Assembly (NCBI RefSeq): GCF_050753345.1
Contig: NZ_JBLZFX010000008.1
Location: 1 to 64,000, forward strand
Source: Alkalinema pantanalense
Lineage (GTDB): Bacteria; Cyanobacteriota; Cyanobacteriia; Leptolyngbyales; Leptolyngbyaceae
Direction: 5' to 3'
DNA length: 64,000 bases
Shown: positions 54,901-62,607 of the stretch, one piece after another
Position numbering within the stretch: position 1 is the first letter of the stretch
Layout: the number at the start of each line of letters is the position of its first letter
Program-made: the position numbers and the translations under genes
The notes under the pieces: generated by a model
Told to the model about the DNA's origin: nothing
The model's input: only the letters and a program-made list of their open reading frames with translations
Database searches by the model: none

Positions 54901-55327
54901 TCGTACTGGGTAAATTTGCTCGGGCCCGGTTGAGGGATGCCGTCGCATCATTCAAGGCTTGGTCAATATTGCCCCCCGGCTTAAAAAATAAGTCGAGGCT
55001 CACTTGGCCTTCACGGGTTTGGGAATAGACCTGAATCACCCCTTCCGTGGCCGATAGTGCTTCCTCTAGGGGTTTCGTCACTTCGTCGATCGCTACGGTG
55101 GGGGCAATGCCGGGGGTATTCAGCCGTACCCCAATGCGGGGATAGGTAATGGAAGGCAGCAAATCCACTTGCAAGTTGAAAATGAAGAAAATCCCTAGGA
55201 TAATGACTGCTAGGGTCAGCATCAGGGTTCCAATGTGCTGGCGAATAGCGACGCCACTAATGCTGAATCCAGCGCTTAACTTTTCACTCAAGCCGTTATT
55301 GGAATGGTTGTTTTGGGTGGAATTCAT
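51968..55327 (-). CDS. RND efflux transporter, HAE1/AcrB-type permease
   Basis: A 1119-residue inner-membrane RND pump with twelve TM helices and two large periplasmic loops. GVAIRQHIGTLMLTLAVIIL is TM1. GLALGVGIVVDNSIVMLETI in TM4 carries the Asp proton-relay residues. ATIVVGAVLLIGIVVNNAIL is the TM10 counterpart. A Ser/Ala-rich insertion (GASSSSSTTAGSANADSANA) occurs in the first periplasmic loop. It exports small hydrophobic compounds with a membrane-fusion partner encoded 114 bp upstream. No TolC-type gene is in the window. Confidence 0.95.
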   Translation of the reverse strand: MNSTQNNHSNNGLSEKLSAGFSISGVAIRQHIGTLMLTLAVIILGIFFIFNLQVDLLPSITYPRIGVRLNTPGIAPTVAIDEVTKPLEEALSATEGVIQVYSQTREGQVSLDLFFKPGGNIDQALNDATASLNRARANLPSTIEQPRLFKADPSQLPVYELALTSPSLDSAALRVFADEELARELGVVAGVAAVDVSGGLEEEVRVLVDLNRLQALGVGLNEVLTELRESNQDVSGGRILGNNSEPLTRLAGRFRDATEIRNLSFESGTVGSPGASSSSSTTAGSANADSANAVTTRRRVYLRDFAEVNDGTEEQRIFVNLNGQAAVKVSIQKQPDANTIAVVDAVKQRIAELKKSGLIPEDMEFLPTLDESVFIQNAISNVTSSGIFGAGLAAIAVLLFLGSLRQTLIIVLAIPLATLAAIILMRLFGLSINVFSLGGLALGVGIVVDNSIVMLETIAEDTGMTPGQDSRSTLSPQQIIATSIQSGQSVESALLASTATNLVAVLPFLMIGGFIALLFNELILTISFSVAASIVVAVTVVPMLTSRLLAIPRSSGLSQLWLFQAFNQRFAIATRQYGAFLRRVLQQRLLIVAATFIFLGGGSWLVLGQIPQEILPRINTGQANLIAQFPSGTPLATSRKVMEAVDEILLNQPETDYVFTTVGGVLFGSSTSENALRSSSNITLKPGANVSVYIDRVTQELNQLNLVDILLRLNPGQVRGLILNNSPVRGAEIDIMLQGTNPETLAQAGRQVLAALGEQATLSRFRPDADRRQPELQIRLDRERATRVGLNVENVGATLQTAIQGSIPTQLQRGNRLVDVRVELANDAIRQPSQLQQLPLFTSDNRLIRLSDVATVELGEAPGEIQRINQRQVFLIAGNLKEGASLSRALAEVDRIFNSLTLPEGVSRLPSAAAQSNQDIQGALPVLGGLAAFLVFVVMAVQYNSLVDPLVIMFTLPLALSGGILGLFATQTAIGATVIVGAVLLIGIVVNNAILMVELANQIRDRDQVSRRAAILQAAPQRLRPILMTTITTVVGMFPLALGIGQGGEFLKPLGIVVFSGLALATLLTLFIIPCLYLLLHDFFGGRSDDRLSPEFEIVASPESQTGSVQEEVGVGTRE

Positions 55328-55441
55328 AGCTATCTGAGAAGCGTAATTTTTTCAGAGTGTTTGCGATTAAACTACATTCGTATCGCATTGCCGTGAGTTT
55401 GAAATCCTGTTGCAATTACGTTTAAAACGGATTGCATTGCA

Positions 55442-56902
55442 TCACCGTTTGCGATTCTCAGTTGGCTGCTCCGATAGTATGCTGAGGCGTACTGGCTGAC
55501 CCTCCGCCAACTCTCCACTACTGCGCACCACGATCGACTCGCCTGCCGCCAGTCCACCTAGTACTTCCACTTGCCCATCCGCCCGATCGCCCAGTTGCAC
55601 GGTTCGTTTCGCGACTTTGGTCTGTTCCCCCTCCCGTTGGATAACAAACAGGGTTCCTGTTGTCGACTGAGGTTTTGAGCCAGATGCATTCGCGCCAGAA
55701 TTAGAGTCATTAGCACTGCCAGCTCCCCCAGAACCCCCAGAACCCATCGATCGTCGTCGGGGAGCCTGTCCCGATTGGGTCGATCGATCTGCGTTACGCG
55801 ATTTTCCTCTCGGCTGATCGAGATTGAGCGCAACTTCTGGTACCACGATTTTGCTTTGATTGCGTTGGCCAAACTTAACTCGCGCCAGTAATCCACTGCC
55901 AATTTGCCCATCGGGATTCGGCATCGTAATTTCTATGGGAACCAAGCGATCGCTGGGGTTTGCTGCTGGGGAAATACGAGTAACCCGTCCCGTTAGTGTC
56001 TCCTTCGGACGAGCATCCAAACGCACTTGTGCCGATTGGCCCACCCGAATATTCGCCAGTTCCAACTCAGACACCTGCACTTCCACCTTGACTTGGTTAA
56101 AGTCGCCCAGCTTGAGAACTTCCGTCCCGACCTGCGCTAAATCCCCCATTTCTAGGGATTTTGACAAGACCACGCCATTGATGGGCGATCGCAGGACAGT
56201 AAAGGCTTGGCGTCCCTGTTCCTGCGTAACAAGGGCATTTTGGACTTCAATGCGCCGCTGGGCTGCAATTACTGCCTGCTGCCGATTGCGAACCTGTTGC
56301 TCCGTCGCACGTAAGGCTTGTTCTGCTGTTTTTGCATTCGTCGTAGCCAGTTCTGCCTGCTGTTCAGTAATGGCCCCTTCTTTCAATAACTGCTGAAGTC
56401 GTTGGGCGTCCGATCGGGCTTGCTGGAGTTTCAGGCGTTCCTGTTCGGCTTGGGCGCGGGCATTGTCCACATCTGCCTGCAAACTCACCACTTCCGACTG
56501 ACGCACCGCCACTTCTGCTTCCACCTCATTCACCGTGGCCGCCAAAACCCGATCGTCCAACTGCCCTAAAAATTCCCCGCGATTAACCGCATCCCCCACA
56601 TCCACCCTCAGGTCTAACAGTTGCCCCGCCACCTGCGATCGCAGGGAAACCTGACGATAGGGGCGGGTTGTCCCCACGTATTCAATGCGATTGGACAATT
56701 CGCTCGTTTGGGCCACCTGCGCATCGACGGCTACGGATTCGTCCTTGGCTCTAGCTTCCCCTTGGGCTTCACTGGGAGGCATCAGGCTACAGCCTGTCAT
56801 CCCAGTCCCCACGAGGAGCATGGCGATCGACAGCCCCTGAAGCCATCTAAAAGGGGCTTTCAACGAACCTAACAATGGATGGGAACTAAGCGGTTGCAAC
56901 AT
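55442..56902 (-). CDS. RND efflux periplasmic adaptor (membrane fusion protein)
   Basis: A 486-residue HlyD/AcrA-type adaptor. A lipoprotein-like N-terminus (MLLVGTGMTGCSLMPPSEA, lipobox-like Cys) is followed by a lipoyl half-motif (YRQVSLRSQVAGQLLDLRVD), a long coiled-coil hairpin (about 120-215) and the second lipoyl half (FTVLRSPINGVVLSKSLEMG). A beta-barrel and MP domain complete it. A Ser/Gly-rich insertion (GSGGSGGAGSANDSNSGANA) lies near 390. It pairs with the RND permease downstream and is divergent from the PadR gene. Confidence 0.93.
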   Translation of the reverse strand: MLQPLSSHPLLGSLKAPFRWLQGLSIAMLLVGTGMTGCSLMPPSEAQGEARAKDESVAVDAQVAQTSELSNRIEYVGTTRPYRQVSLRSQVAGQLLDLRVDVGDAVNRGEFLGQLDDRVLAATVNEVEAEVAVRQSEVVSLQADVDNARAQAEQERLKLQQARSDAQRLQQLLKEGAITEQQAELATTNAKTAEQALRATEQQVRNRQQAVIAAQRRIEVQNALVTQEQGRQAFTVLRSPINGVVLSKSLEMGDLAQVGTEVLKLGDFNQVKVEVQVSELELANIRVGQSAQVRLDARPKETLTGRVTRISPAANPSDRLVPIEITMPNPDGQIGSGLLARVKFGQRNQSKIVVPEVALNLDQPRGKSRNADRSTQSGQAPRRRSMGSGGSGGAGSANDSNSGANASGSKPQSTTGTLFVIQREGEQTKVAKRTVQLGDRADGQVEVLGGLAAGESIVVRSSGELAEGQPVRLSILSEQPTENRKR

Positions 56903-56979
56903 AGGAAGAAAGGGTGAGGAAGGAGCAAACCAACGCTAAACAATGCAAGTCGAATAATAAAGGCTCAATCAGAAAAAAT

Positions 56980-57008
56980 GGTTCTGTCGGTTGTGTCATG
57001 ACAGAACC
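56980..57008 (-). terminator. Attenuator-like hairpin in the efflux operon leader
   Basis: GGTTCTGTC and GACAGAACC are perfect 9-bp arms with an 11-nt loop. On the minus strand the stem is followed by ATTTTTTCTG, a good intrinsic terminator, 78 bp before the adaptor ATG. It may attenuate the RND operon or end a short leader RNA. Confidence 0.65.
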
Positions 57009-57159
57009 TTGGTCCCAGCGGCGATCGCAGCTAGCCCAGTGGCCAATCCAGTGACCCACTTAGCAGCTAAATCCCCAGCTAAACCCGCATCCAGCAAAGC
57101 TCTAGCTCTCAACTCGCTGGAATATTTTGAGAACCAACACTTCTAAAGGTAACATAACT

Positions 57160-57180
57160 TGATATATCAGGCTGATATAC
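57160..57180. promoter_or_regulatory. Candidate PadR operator
   Basis: TGATATATCA is a perfect 10-bp palindrome, followed after three bases by TGATATAC. It lies between the two divergent genes. The assignment to PadR is inferred from position. Confidence 0.45.
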
Positions 57181-57376
57181 CCAATACAGTGATGAATTTT
57201 GCGGAATGAGTGGGGATGGGTGCGGTATGACGGAATCAGTTGTACAAGATGAGTTGTGACGGCTTCTCTGTCTCCTGCCCGCTGCGTTCTCCATTGCTCA
57301 CGTTCCCCATTGCTCGCGTTCCCAACTGGTTACTGCCCTCCTACGTTGTTCCCGTTCTCTGCCCACCCCTTGCCCT

Positions 57377-57940
57377 ATGTTAGAACTTGCAGCCCTCGGT
57401 TTGCTGACCCAAAATCCCTTACATGGCTACCGCCTTAAACAGCAACTAGAGCAATTTATGAGTGGCTGTATCAGTGTCAATTACGGTGCGATTTATCCGC
57501 TGTTGAAGCGATTGGAAGAGCATGGCTTCATCCAAACCCTATCCGCCGTTGAAGTGTCTTTCTCCGAGCCTCGGCGCAAAGTGTATGCCATTACCCCACA
57601 AGGGCAGCAGCGCTGGCGGGAGAAAATGCTGGCTCAACCCCACGAAAGTTGGGTAAATAGTCGCTCTCGATTTGTTGTGAAGTTCTTTTTCTTTCAGCAA
57701 ATGACGCCGCTCGAACGGGTGCACCTACTGGAACATCGCTTGGCGACTTGTCGGCTGCGGTTGGAAACCTGGGCGGAGCAAAATCAATTTGTTGCCACGG
57801 ATTATCCTGGTAATCTCTACGCACAGGAAGCTCACCAGTGGCATCTAGATAATCTTCAATTTGAAATCCAATGGCTCGAGAAAAACTTAGCGCAGGAACA
57901 ACAAATGCAGCAAGCGGAATCTATGGAATCACAGAGATAG
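57377..57940 (+). CDS. PadR-family transcriptional regulator
   Basis: A 187-residue protein. The N-terminal winged helix has MLELAALGLLTQNPLHGYRL, NYGAIYPLLKRLEEHGFIQT and KVYAITPQGQQRWREKML. The C-terminal helical half (RVHLLEHRLATCRLRLETWA onward) is the PadR dimerisation region. PadR proteins are usually repressors of efflux or stress genes. It is divergent from the RND operon, so it is the likely local regulator. Confidence 0.92.
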   Translation: MLELAALGLLTQNPLHGYRLKQQLEQFMSGCISVNYGAIYPLLKRLEEHGFIQTLSAVEVSFSEPRRKVYAITPQGQQRWREKMLAQPHESWVNSRSRFVVKFFFFQQMTPLERVHLLEHRLATCRLRLETWAEQNQFVATDYPGNLYAQEAHQWHLDNLQFEIQWLEKNLAQEQQMQQAESMESQR

Positions 57941-58015
57941 AACAGTATGATGGGTCAAATTGCACGCTGGGGCAAAACTGCTAAAATGCAGAACATTTAA
58001 ACTACGTCCTGCACC

Positions 58016-58591
58016 ATGGGCTAGCCTCAAACCGCTAAGACCGACTATGAAAATCCCTGGAAAACGTTTATAGAACTATATTTCAGAAATTTTCTTGCAT
58101 TTTTCTTCCCTCCTATTGAAGCTGACATTGATTGGTCAAAGCCAATTCGCTTTCTGGACAAGGAATTGCAAAAGGTGGTGCGGGATGCCGAAATGCCCAA
58201 ACGCTATGCGGACAAGCTCGTAGAAGTGCATCGTCTCAGCGGTGAGAGGGCGATCGTCATTTGTCACATTGAAGTCCAAAATGAAGATGAATCGGGCTTC
58301 GAGGCCAGAATGTATAGCTATAACTATCGGCTACGCGATCGGTACAACGTAGAGTTGAAGGCTTTTGAGGAGGCAAGGCAGATGAAGTATGTCACCACAT
58401 GGGAACGAATGGCTGAAGAGCGGGGCGAGGAACGGGGACTGATTTCAGGGGAACGAGCGATCCTCATTCGCCTATTGAATCGTAAGTTTGGCTCTCTTGA
58501 CGATCACACCCTCGATCAAATCAACACCCTCTCGATCGCTCAACTCGAATCTCTCGGTGAAGCATTGCTCGATTTTGCGTCGTTGGCATAG
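58016..58591 (+). pseudogene. Rpn-family putative transposase/nuclease, nonsense codon and internal deletion
   Basis: The frame opens ATG GGC TAG, a stop at codon 3, then reads DYENPWKTFIELYF, FLAFFFPPIEADIDWSKPIR, KELQKVVRDAEMPKRYADKL and VICHIEVQNEDESGFEARMY with the family core IHxEVQ. After YNYRLRDRY it jumps straight to the C-terminal RQMKYVTTWERMAEERGEER, so about 120 residues of the usual middle are gone. It ends ILIRLLNRKFGSLDD. A GTG at 58166 could start a 141-residue stub. Confidence 0.75.
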
Positions 58592-58838
58592 CCTCTCGTA
58601 GAGAATCGATGACCTCACCCATTGGCTAGATCATCAGGGATAGACAGATCGATGACTTGGAATCGCGATCGCATCCTGGGAAAAGCCGATCGATCCGAAA
58701 TCACTGTCTCCGATAATACTCAATTGTTCTCGCCATAGGTGTGATCCGTGATCTCGCCTGCCGCATCGATTTCGCAGGTGACATTGCCTCGATCGTCGTT
58801 TCTGAGTCGCAGGGTTAATATCAGCTTTCCAAGTTTGC

Positions 58839-59171
58839 CTAGGAATTTTCTGAAGGTTTATCTGGGGCGATCAGTAACTTGACCCCAAGGCCAGTCAAGC
58901 CCAAAGCTGCAAACCCAAAAATGCCTGCCCCAAAGGTGGATAATCCCACTACAAGCGTTCGTACCGCGATCGAAATCCGAATGACAATCATGTTGTCAGA
59001 GGTGATTTGCTTAGCAGCAAAGGCCAGTGCGATCGATTGGGTTAAATTCCAAGCCAAGTAAGAGATTACTGCCGCTACGATCGCGCCCAAAAAACAGCGC
59101 AATGGTGTTGGTGCAGTATTTGGCTCGGTGTTGCTTGTTGTGATTGAATCTTTGTTGTCTTCGTTAGCCAT
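58839..59171 (-). CDS. DUF3082 membrane protein
   Basis: A 110-residue protein. A hydrophilic N-terminus (MANEDNKDSITTSNTEPNTA) precedes two TM helices (CFLGAIVAAVISYLAWNLTQ and LVVGLSTFGAGIFGFAALGL). This matches the small cyanobacterial DUF3082 family of unknown role. It is the last gene of the purM-rsmA-ispE run, starting 35 bp after ispE. Confidence 0.85.
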   Translation of the reverse strand: MANEDNKDSITTSNTEPNTAPTPLRCFLGAIVAAVISYLAWNLTQSIALAFAAKQITSDNMIVIRISIAVRTLVVGLSTFGAGIFGFAALGLTGLGVKLLIAPDKPSENS

Positions 59172-59205
59172 ATTCTTGTACTCCTATGTATTTTTTCTTG
59201 CCGCA

Positions 59206-60156
59206 TTACGTTGCAGCTAGCCGAACCCCCGACTGATTAAATTGCGTCACCCACAGTTCCAAATCTTCATCGGGTACTGCCGATAGCATCTTAGAACAAA
59301 TCGTCTCCGCTGCTTCCTGGGATTCCGCTAACGCAAAGACCGTTGAACCTGAACCCGACATCATCGTGCCCAGACAGCCAATTTCCGCAAAGCGATCGCG
59401 CAGGGCTTGGACTTGGGGATATTCCGGTAGTACGACCTTTTCTAAATCGTTGTAGAGCAACTGCCCGATCGCTTTGGCGTCTCTGTGGGCTATCGCCTGC
59501 ATCATTTCCCCAGACTGCATGGCTTGCTTACGGCTATCCAGGGCTTCGGGGCTGTCGGGGTAGGTGTGGCCAAAGTTAGCGCGAAAGGTTTTATAGGCCC
59601 AAGGCGTAGAGACGGGTAGATCGCGATACTTCGCCAACACGACGTAAATATTGTCCAGGTCTGGTAGGGGATCCAGTACTTCCCCTCGCCCCGTAGCGAT
59701 CGCTGTGCCACCGGAAATACAGAAAGGAATATCTGACCCCAGCATGGCGGCCAAATCCTGCAATTCCGATTGCGTCAGTCCTAAATTCCACAGCAGGTCA
59801 ATGCCCACCAACACCGCTGCGCAGTCCGCCGAGCCACCCGCCAAACCCGCGCCCATGGGAATGCGTTTTTGGATCGCGATCGCCACGCCACCATGTTTCG
59901 CCGCCGCTTCGGGAAAATTACGCCGCATCAAATCCGCTGCTTTCCAGGCCAAATTGGTTTCATCTACGGGCACATCGGGTTGATCGCAGGTGATCTGAAT
60001 TTCCTGATTACGAATGGCTTGCACTGTCACGGTATCAGCGAGTCCAATGCTTTGCAGCACCATGACCAGTTCATGGAAGCCATCGGCTCGGCTGCCCACA
60101 ATTCCTAAATACAGGTTGATTTTTGCGGGTGCAATGAGTGTGTAAGACCGTGTCAT
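59206..60156 (-). CDS. ispE: 4-diphosphocytidyl-2-C-methyl-D-erythritol kinase
   Basis: A 316-residue GHMP kinase. APAKINLYLGIVGSRADGFH contains the catalytic Lys. The ATP-binding motif is IPMGAGLAGGSADCAAVLVG and the third motif GCLGTMMSGSGSTVFAL. It phosphorylates CDP-ME in the MEP isoprenoid pathway, which feeds chlorophyll, carotenoids and quinones. Its ATG overlaps the rsmA stop by 4 bp. The rsmA-ispE order is common in bacteria. Confidence 0.96.
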   Translation of the reverse strand: MTRSYTLIAPAKINLYLGIVGSRADGFHELVMVLQSIGLADTVTVQAIRNQEIQITCDQPDVPVDETNLAWKAADLMRRNFPEAAAKHGGVAIAIQKRIPMGAGLAGGSADCAAVLVGIDLLWNLGLTQSELQDLAAMLGSDIPFCISGGTAIATGRGEVLDPLPDLDNIYVVLAKYRDLPVSTPWAYKTFRANFGHTYPDSPEALDSRKQAMQSGEMMQAIAHRDAKAIGQLLYNDLEKVVLPEYPQVQALRDRFAEIGCLGTMMSGSGSTVFALAESQEAAETICSKMLSAVPDEDLELWVTQFNQSGVRLAAT

Positions 60157-61136
60157 GCTTCCGAGCCTCCCTCCATCATATTTGCCATGTTTGCCCTGTC
60201 CGATCGCGGGCCAGTGAATTCTGGGGCAGTGAATCCTGGTTTCGTTAATTCTGGATCGTCCGATTGCAGGTCATCCGATAGCGGATTGTCCGATTGCGGA
60301 TCGTCTAAGGGCGAGCTACCGACTCGTTCCAGCAGTCGATCGCTCAACTGGATCCAATTAGCTACACTCAATTCTTCTGCCCGTGCCTGAGAATTCAGCG
60401 ATAGGCACTCCAGTAACGAGTTAAGTTCCTCCGGCTCAATTACACTCTTGAGATTATTCCGCAGCATTTTGCGCCGACTGGCAAATCCCAACTTCAAAAT
60501 CGTTTCTAAATGTTTGGGATTTTGGGCTGGATGTTCGATCGGACGGGGCTTAATGCGAATGACCGCAGAATCGACCTTGGGCGGTGGCTGAAATGCTTTT
60601 GCTGGAACATCAAAGAGGAACTCACAGTCTGCTAGATATTGCACCCGTACCGAGAGCGCACCGTAATTGTGATTACCTGCACTGGCACAGATCCGCAAAG
60701 CGACTTCCTTTTGCACCAGTAGCACGATCGACTCAAAGGGCTGGGGATTTGGTTCTGCAATGCGTCCCAGCAATTTCTCTAGAATTGGCCCCGTGATGTT
60801 GTAAGGAATGTTAGCAACAACCTTGTTGGGATTCTGAAACTGTTCAAAGGGTTGCAACAATTGTGATAAATCTAGTGATAGAAAGTCGCCTTGCAGCAAT
60901 AAGAAATTTTCGATCTTCCCCAGCTTCTTCCCCAACAAATCGCATAGATCTCGATCGATTTCTACCGAAATCACGGATTGAGCTGCTTGCAGTAACGGTC
61001 GTGTTAGAATTCCCGTCCCTGGGCCAATTTCCAGAACACGATCGCTCCCTGTTAATTCTGCAGCGGCAACAATTTTGCTAAGTGCTTTTTCACTCTTGAG
61101 CCAGTGTTGTCCAAACTGTTTGCGCGTTTTGACCAT
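60153..61136 (-). CDS. rsmA: 16S rRNA (adenine1518/1519-N6)-dimethyltransferase (KsgA)
   Basis: The ATG at 61136 (MVKTRKQFGQHWLKSEKALS) is chosen over an upstream frame start at 61190 that would overlap purM. The SAM-binding GPGTGILTRPLLQA and the catalytic NIPYNITGPILEKLL are present. It dimethylates two adenosines in helix 45 of 16S rRNA. The last ~55 residues are an unusual low-complexity tail (SSPLDDPQSDNPLSDDLQSD and TKPGFTAPEFTGPRSD) beyond the normal end. It overlaps ispE by 4 bp. Confidence 0.95.
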   Translation of the reverse strand: MVKTRKQFGQHWLKSEKALSKIVAAAELTGSDRVLEIGPGTGILTRPLLQAAQSVISVEIDRDLCDLLGKKLGKIENFLLLQGDFLSLDLSQLLQPFEQFQNPNKVVANIPYNITGPILEKLLGRIAEPNPQPFESIVLLVQKEVALRICASAGNHNYGALSVRVQYLADCEFLFDVPAKAFQPPPKVDSAVIRIKPRPIEHPAQNPKHLETILKLGFASRRKMLRNNLKSVIEPEELNSLLECLSLNSQARAEELSVANWIQLSDRLLERVGSSPLDDPQSDNPLSDDLQSDDPELTKPGFTAPEFTGPRSDRANMANMMEGGSEA

Positions 61137-61140
61137 CGGG

Positions 61141-62169
61141 CTACTCCGGCAACCCCAGCAATTCCCCATTCCCTTCAACCACTTCCCCAATGCGGTAGGC
61201 AGCTAGATTTTGGGATTGGAAAAATTCCAGGGTGGCTTGTGCGCGATCGGCAGGGGTCAACACGACTAATCCGATTCCCATATTAAAGGTATTAAACATA
61301 TTTATAGGTGAAACCTGACCCACCTCCGCCAACCACTGGAAGATTGGCAGCACTTCCCAGGATGTCGGATCCAGTTTTACAGTTTGGCCTGCGCCTAAAC
61401 AACGGGGTAAATTCTCCGGCAGTCCCCCGCCCGTAATATGCGCCAACCCATGGATCTCAATTCCGGCTTTGAATGCTTCGCGCACTGGTCTCACATAGAG
61501 CTGCGTCGGAGTCAACAGCGTTTCCCCTAGGGTTTGCCCGCCCAAGGCCGCCGGAGCATCGTCCCAGCCCAATCCCTGATCGGCAATAATTCTCCGTACG
61601 AGGCTAAATCCATTGCTGTGCACACCGCTGCTGGCTAGCCCGATCGCCACATCTCCCAGTTGCACTTGGGAACCATCTAGGATCCGACTTTTTTCTACGA
61701 TTCCTACGCAAAATCCGGCCAGGTCATACTCACCCGCTTGGTAGAACCCCGGCATTTCTGCGGTTTCCCCCCCCAGCAAGGCACAGCCCGACAGTTCACA
61801 GCCCTTGGCAATGCCTTCTACCACTTGAGCTAACTGCGCGGGTTCCAGATGTCCGGTGGCTAAATAATCTAGAAAAAAGAGCGGTTCCGCCCCACAGCAC
61901 AGCACGTCATTGACGCACATCGCCACTAAATCGATGCCCACTGTGTCATGGCGATCGAGTTGGTGGGCCAGCTTCAGCTTGGTGCCCACTCCATCCGTTC
62001 CCGACACCAAAACGGGCTCGGAATATCCCTTCGGCAGGTCGAAGAGGCCGCTAAATCCGCCCAATCGCCCCAGAACTTCCGGACGATAGGTTCGCTCCAC
62101 CGTTTGGGTGATGCGTTTGACGAAATCCCGCCCCGCTTCAACATCTACACCAGCCGATCGATAGTCCAT
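61141..62169 (-). CDS. purM: Phosphoribosylformylglycinamidine cyclo-ligase
   Basis: A 342-residue AIR synthetase. DYRSAGVDVEAGRDFVKRIT is the N-terminal family signature. VSGTDGVGTKLKLAHQLDRH (ATP loop), GIDLVAMCVNDVLCCGAEPL (metal-binding Asp) and GGETAEMPGFYQAGEYDLAG follow. It closes FGAM to AIR in purine synthesis. It is the first gene of a run with rsmA, ispE and DUF3082, all on the minus strand. Confidence 0.97.
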   Translation of the reverse strand: MDYRSAGVDVEAGRDFVKRITQTVERTYRPEVLGRLGGFSGLFDLPKGYSEPVLVSGTDGVGTKLKLAHQLDRHDTVGIDLVAMCVNDVLCCGAEPLFFLDYLATGHLEPAQLAQVVEGIAKGCELSGCALLGGETAEMPGFYQAGEYDLAGFCVGIVEKSRILDGSQVQLGDVAIGLASSGVHSNGFSLVRRIIADQGLGWDDAPAALGGQTLGETLLTPTQLYVRPVREAFKAGIEIHGLAHITGGGLPENLPRCLGAGQTVKLDPTSWEVLPIFQWLAEVGQVSPINMFNTFNMGIGLVVLTPADRAQATLEFFQSQNLAAYRIGEVVEGNGELLGLPE

Positions 62170-62607
62170 AGGAATTACTCATCGGAAACACCGCAAAGGT
62201 CATTTTACCCCTATGCCATCCTTCCGCAGTTCAATCCGAGTTCAATTTGCTGGATTCACTCCCTCATTCAAGAATTTCTGAATTTTATATAAAGTTTTCA
62301 TGAAGTTCCCGTTTGTCTTTTTTCTTAAAAAAGAATCACTTTGTTTACAAGAAGTGCATTTTAGGGAATTATGATTTATGAAGTTAAGGTAAAGTTTTCT
62401 GGCTTCCGTATAGTTGCTAGATACAAAGACCCAAAACTTCATGTTAGTCTGTTGCAGTTCCGAACTCAGAGATGAACGCGGATTGAGTACGAGTTATGCG
62501 TCGTTTTATGCATCAACCACAATTTCATGCGAGCTACTTCCATCGAAGTAGGCCTCGATCGTGGTTGTCGTACTCCGTCTAGAGTGCTTCTTCACACTAA
62601 GGACAGT
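62170..62607. other. Divergent intergenic region between purM and the RlpA gene
   Basis: A 438-bp AT-rich gap with promoters for both genes. CTTTTTT-CTT-AAAAAAG at 62318-62334 is a short A/T hairpin. No gene is recognised. Confidence 0.45.

Larger units (their letters stand above)
56903..57376. promoter_or_regulatory. Divergent RND operon/PadR control region
   Basis: This 474-bp region separates the efflux operon (minus) from padR (plus). It holds a terminator-like hairpin in the efflux leader (56980-57008) and a palindrome TGATATATCA at 57160-57169 followed by a half-copy TGATATAC (57173-57180), a candidate PadR operator. Confidence 0.55.
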
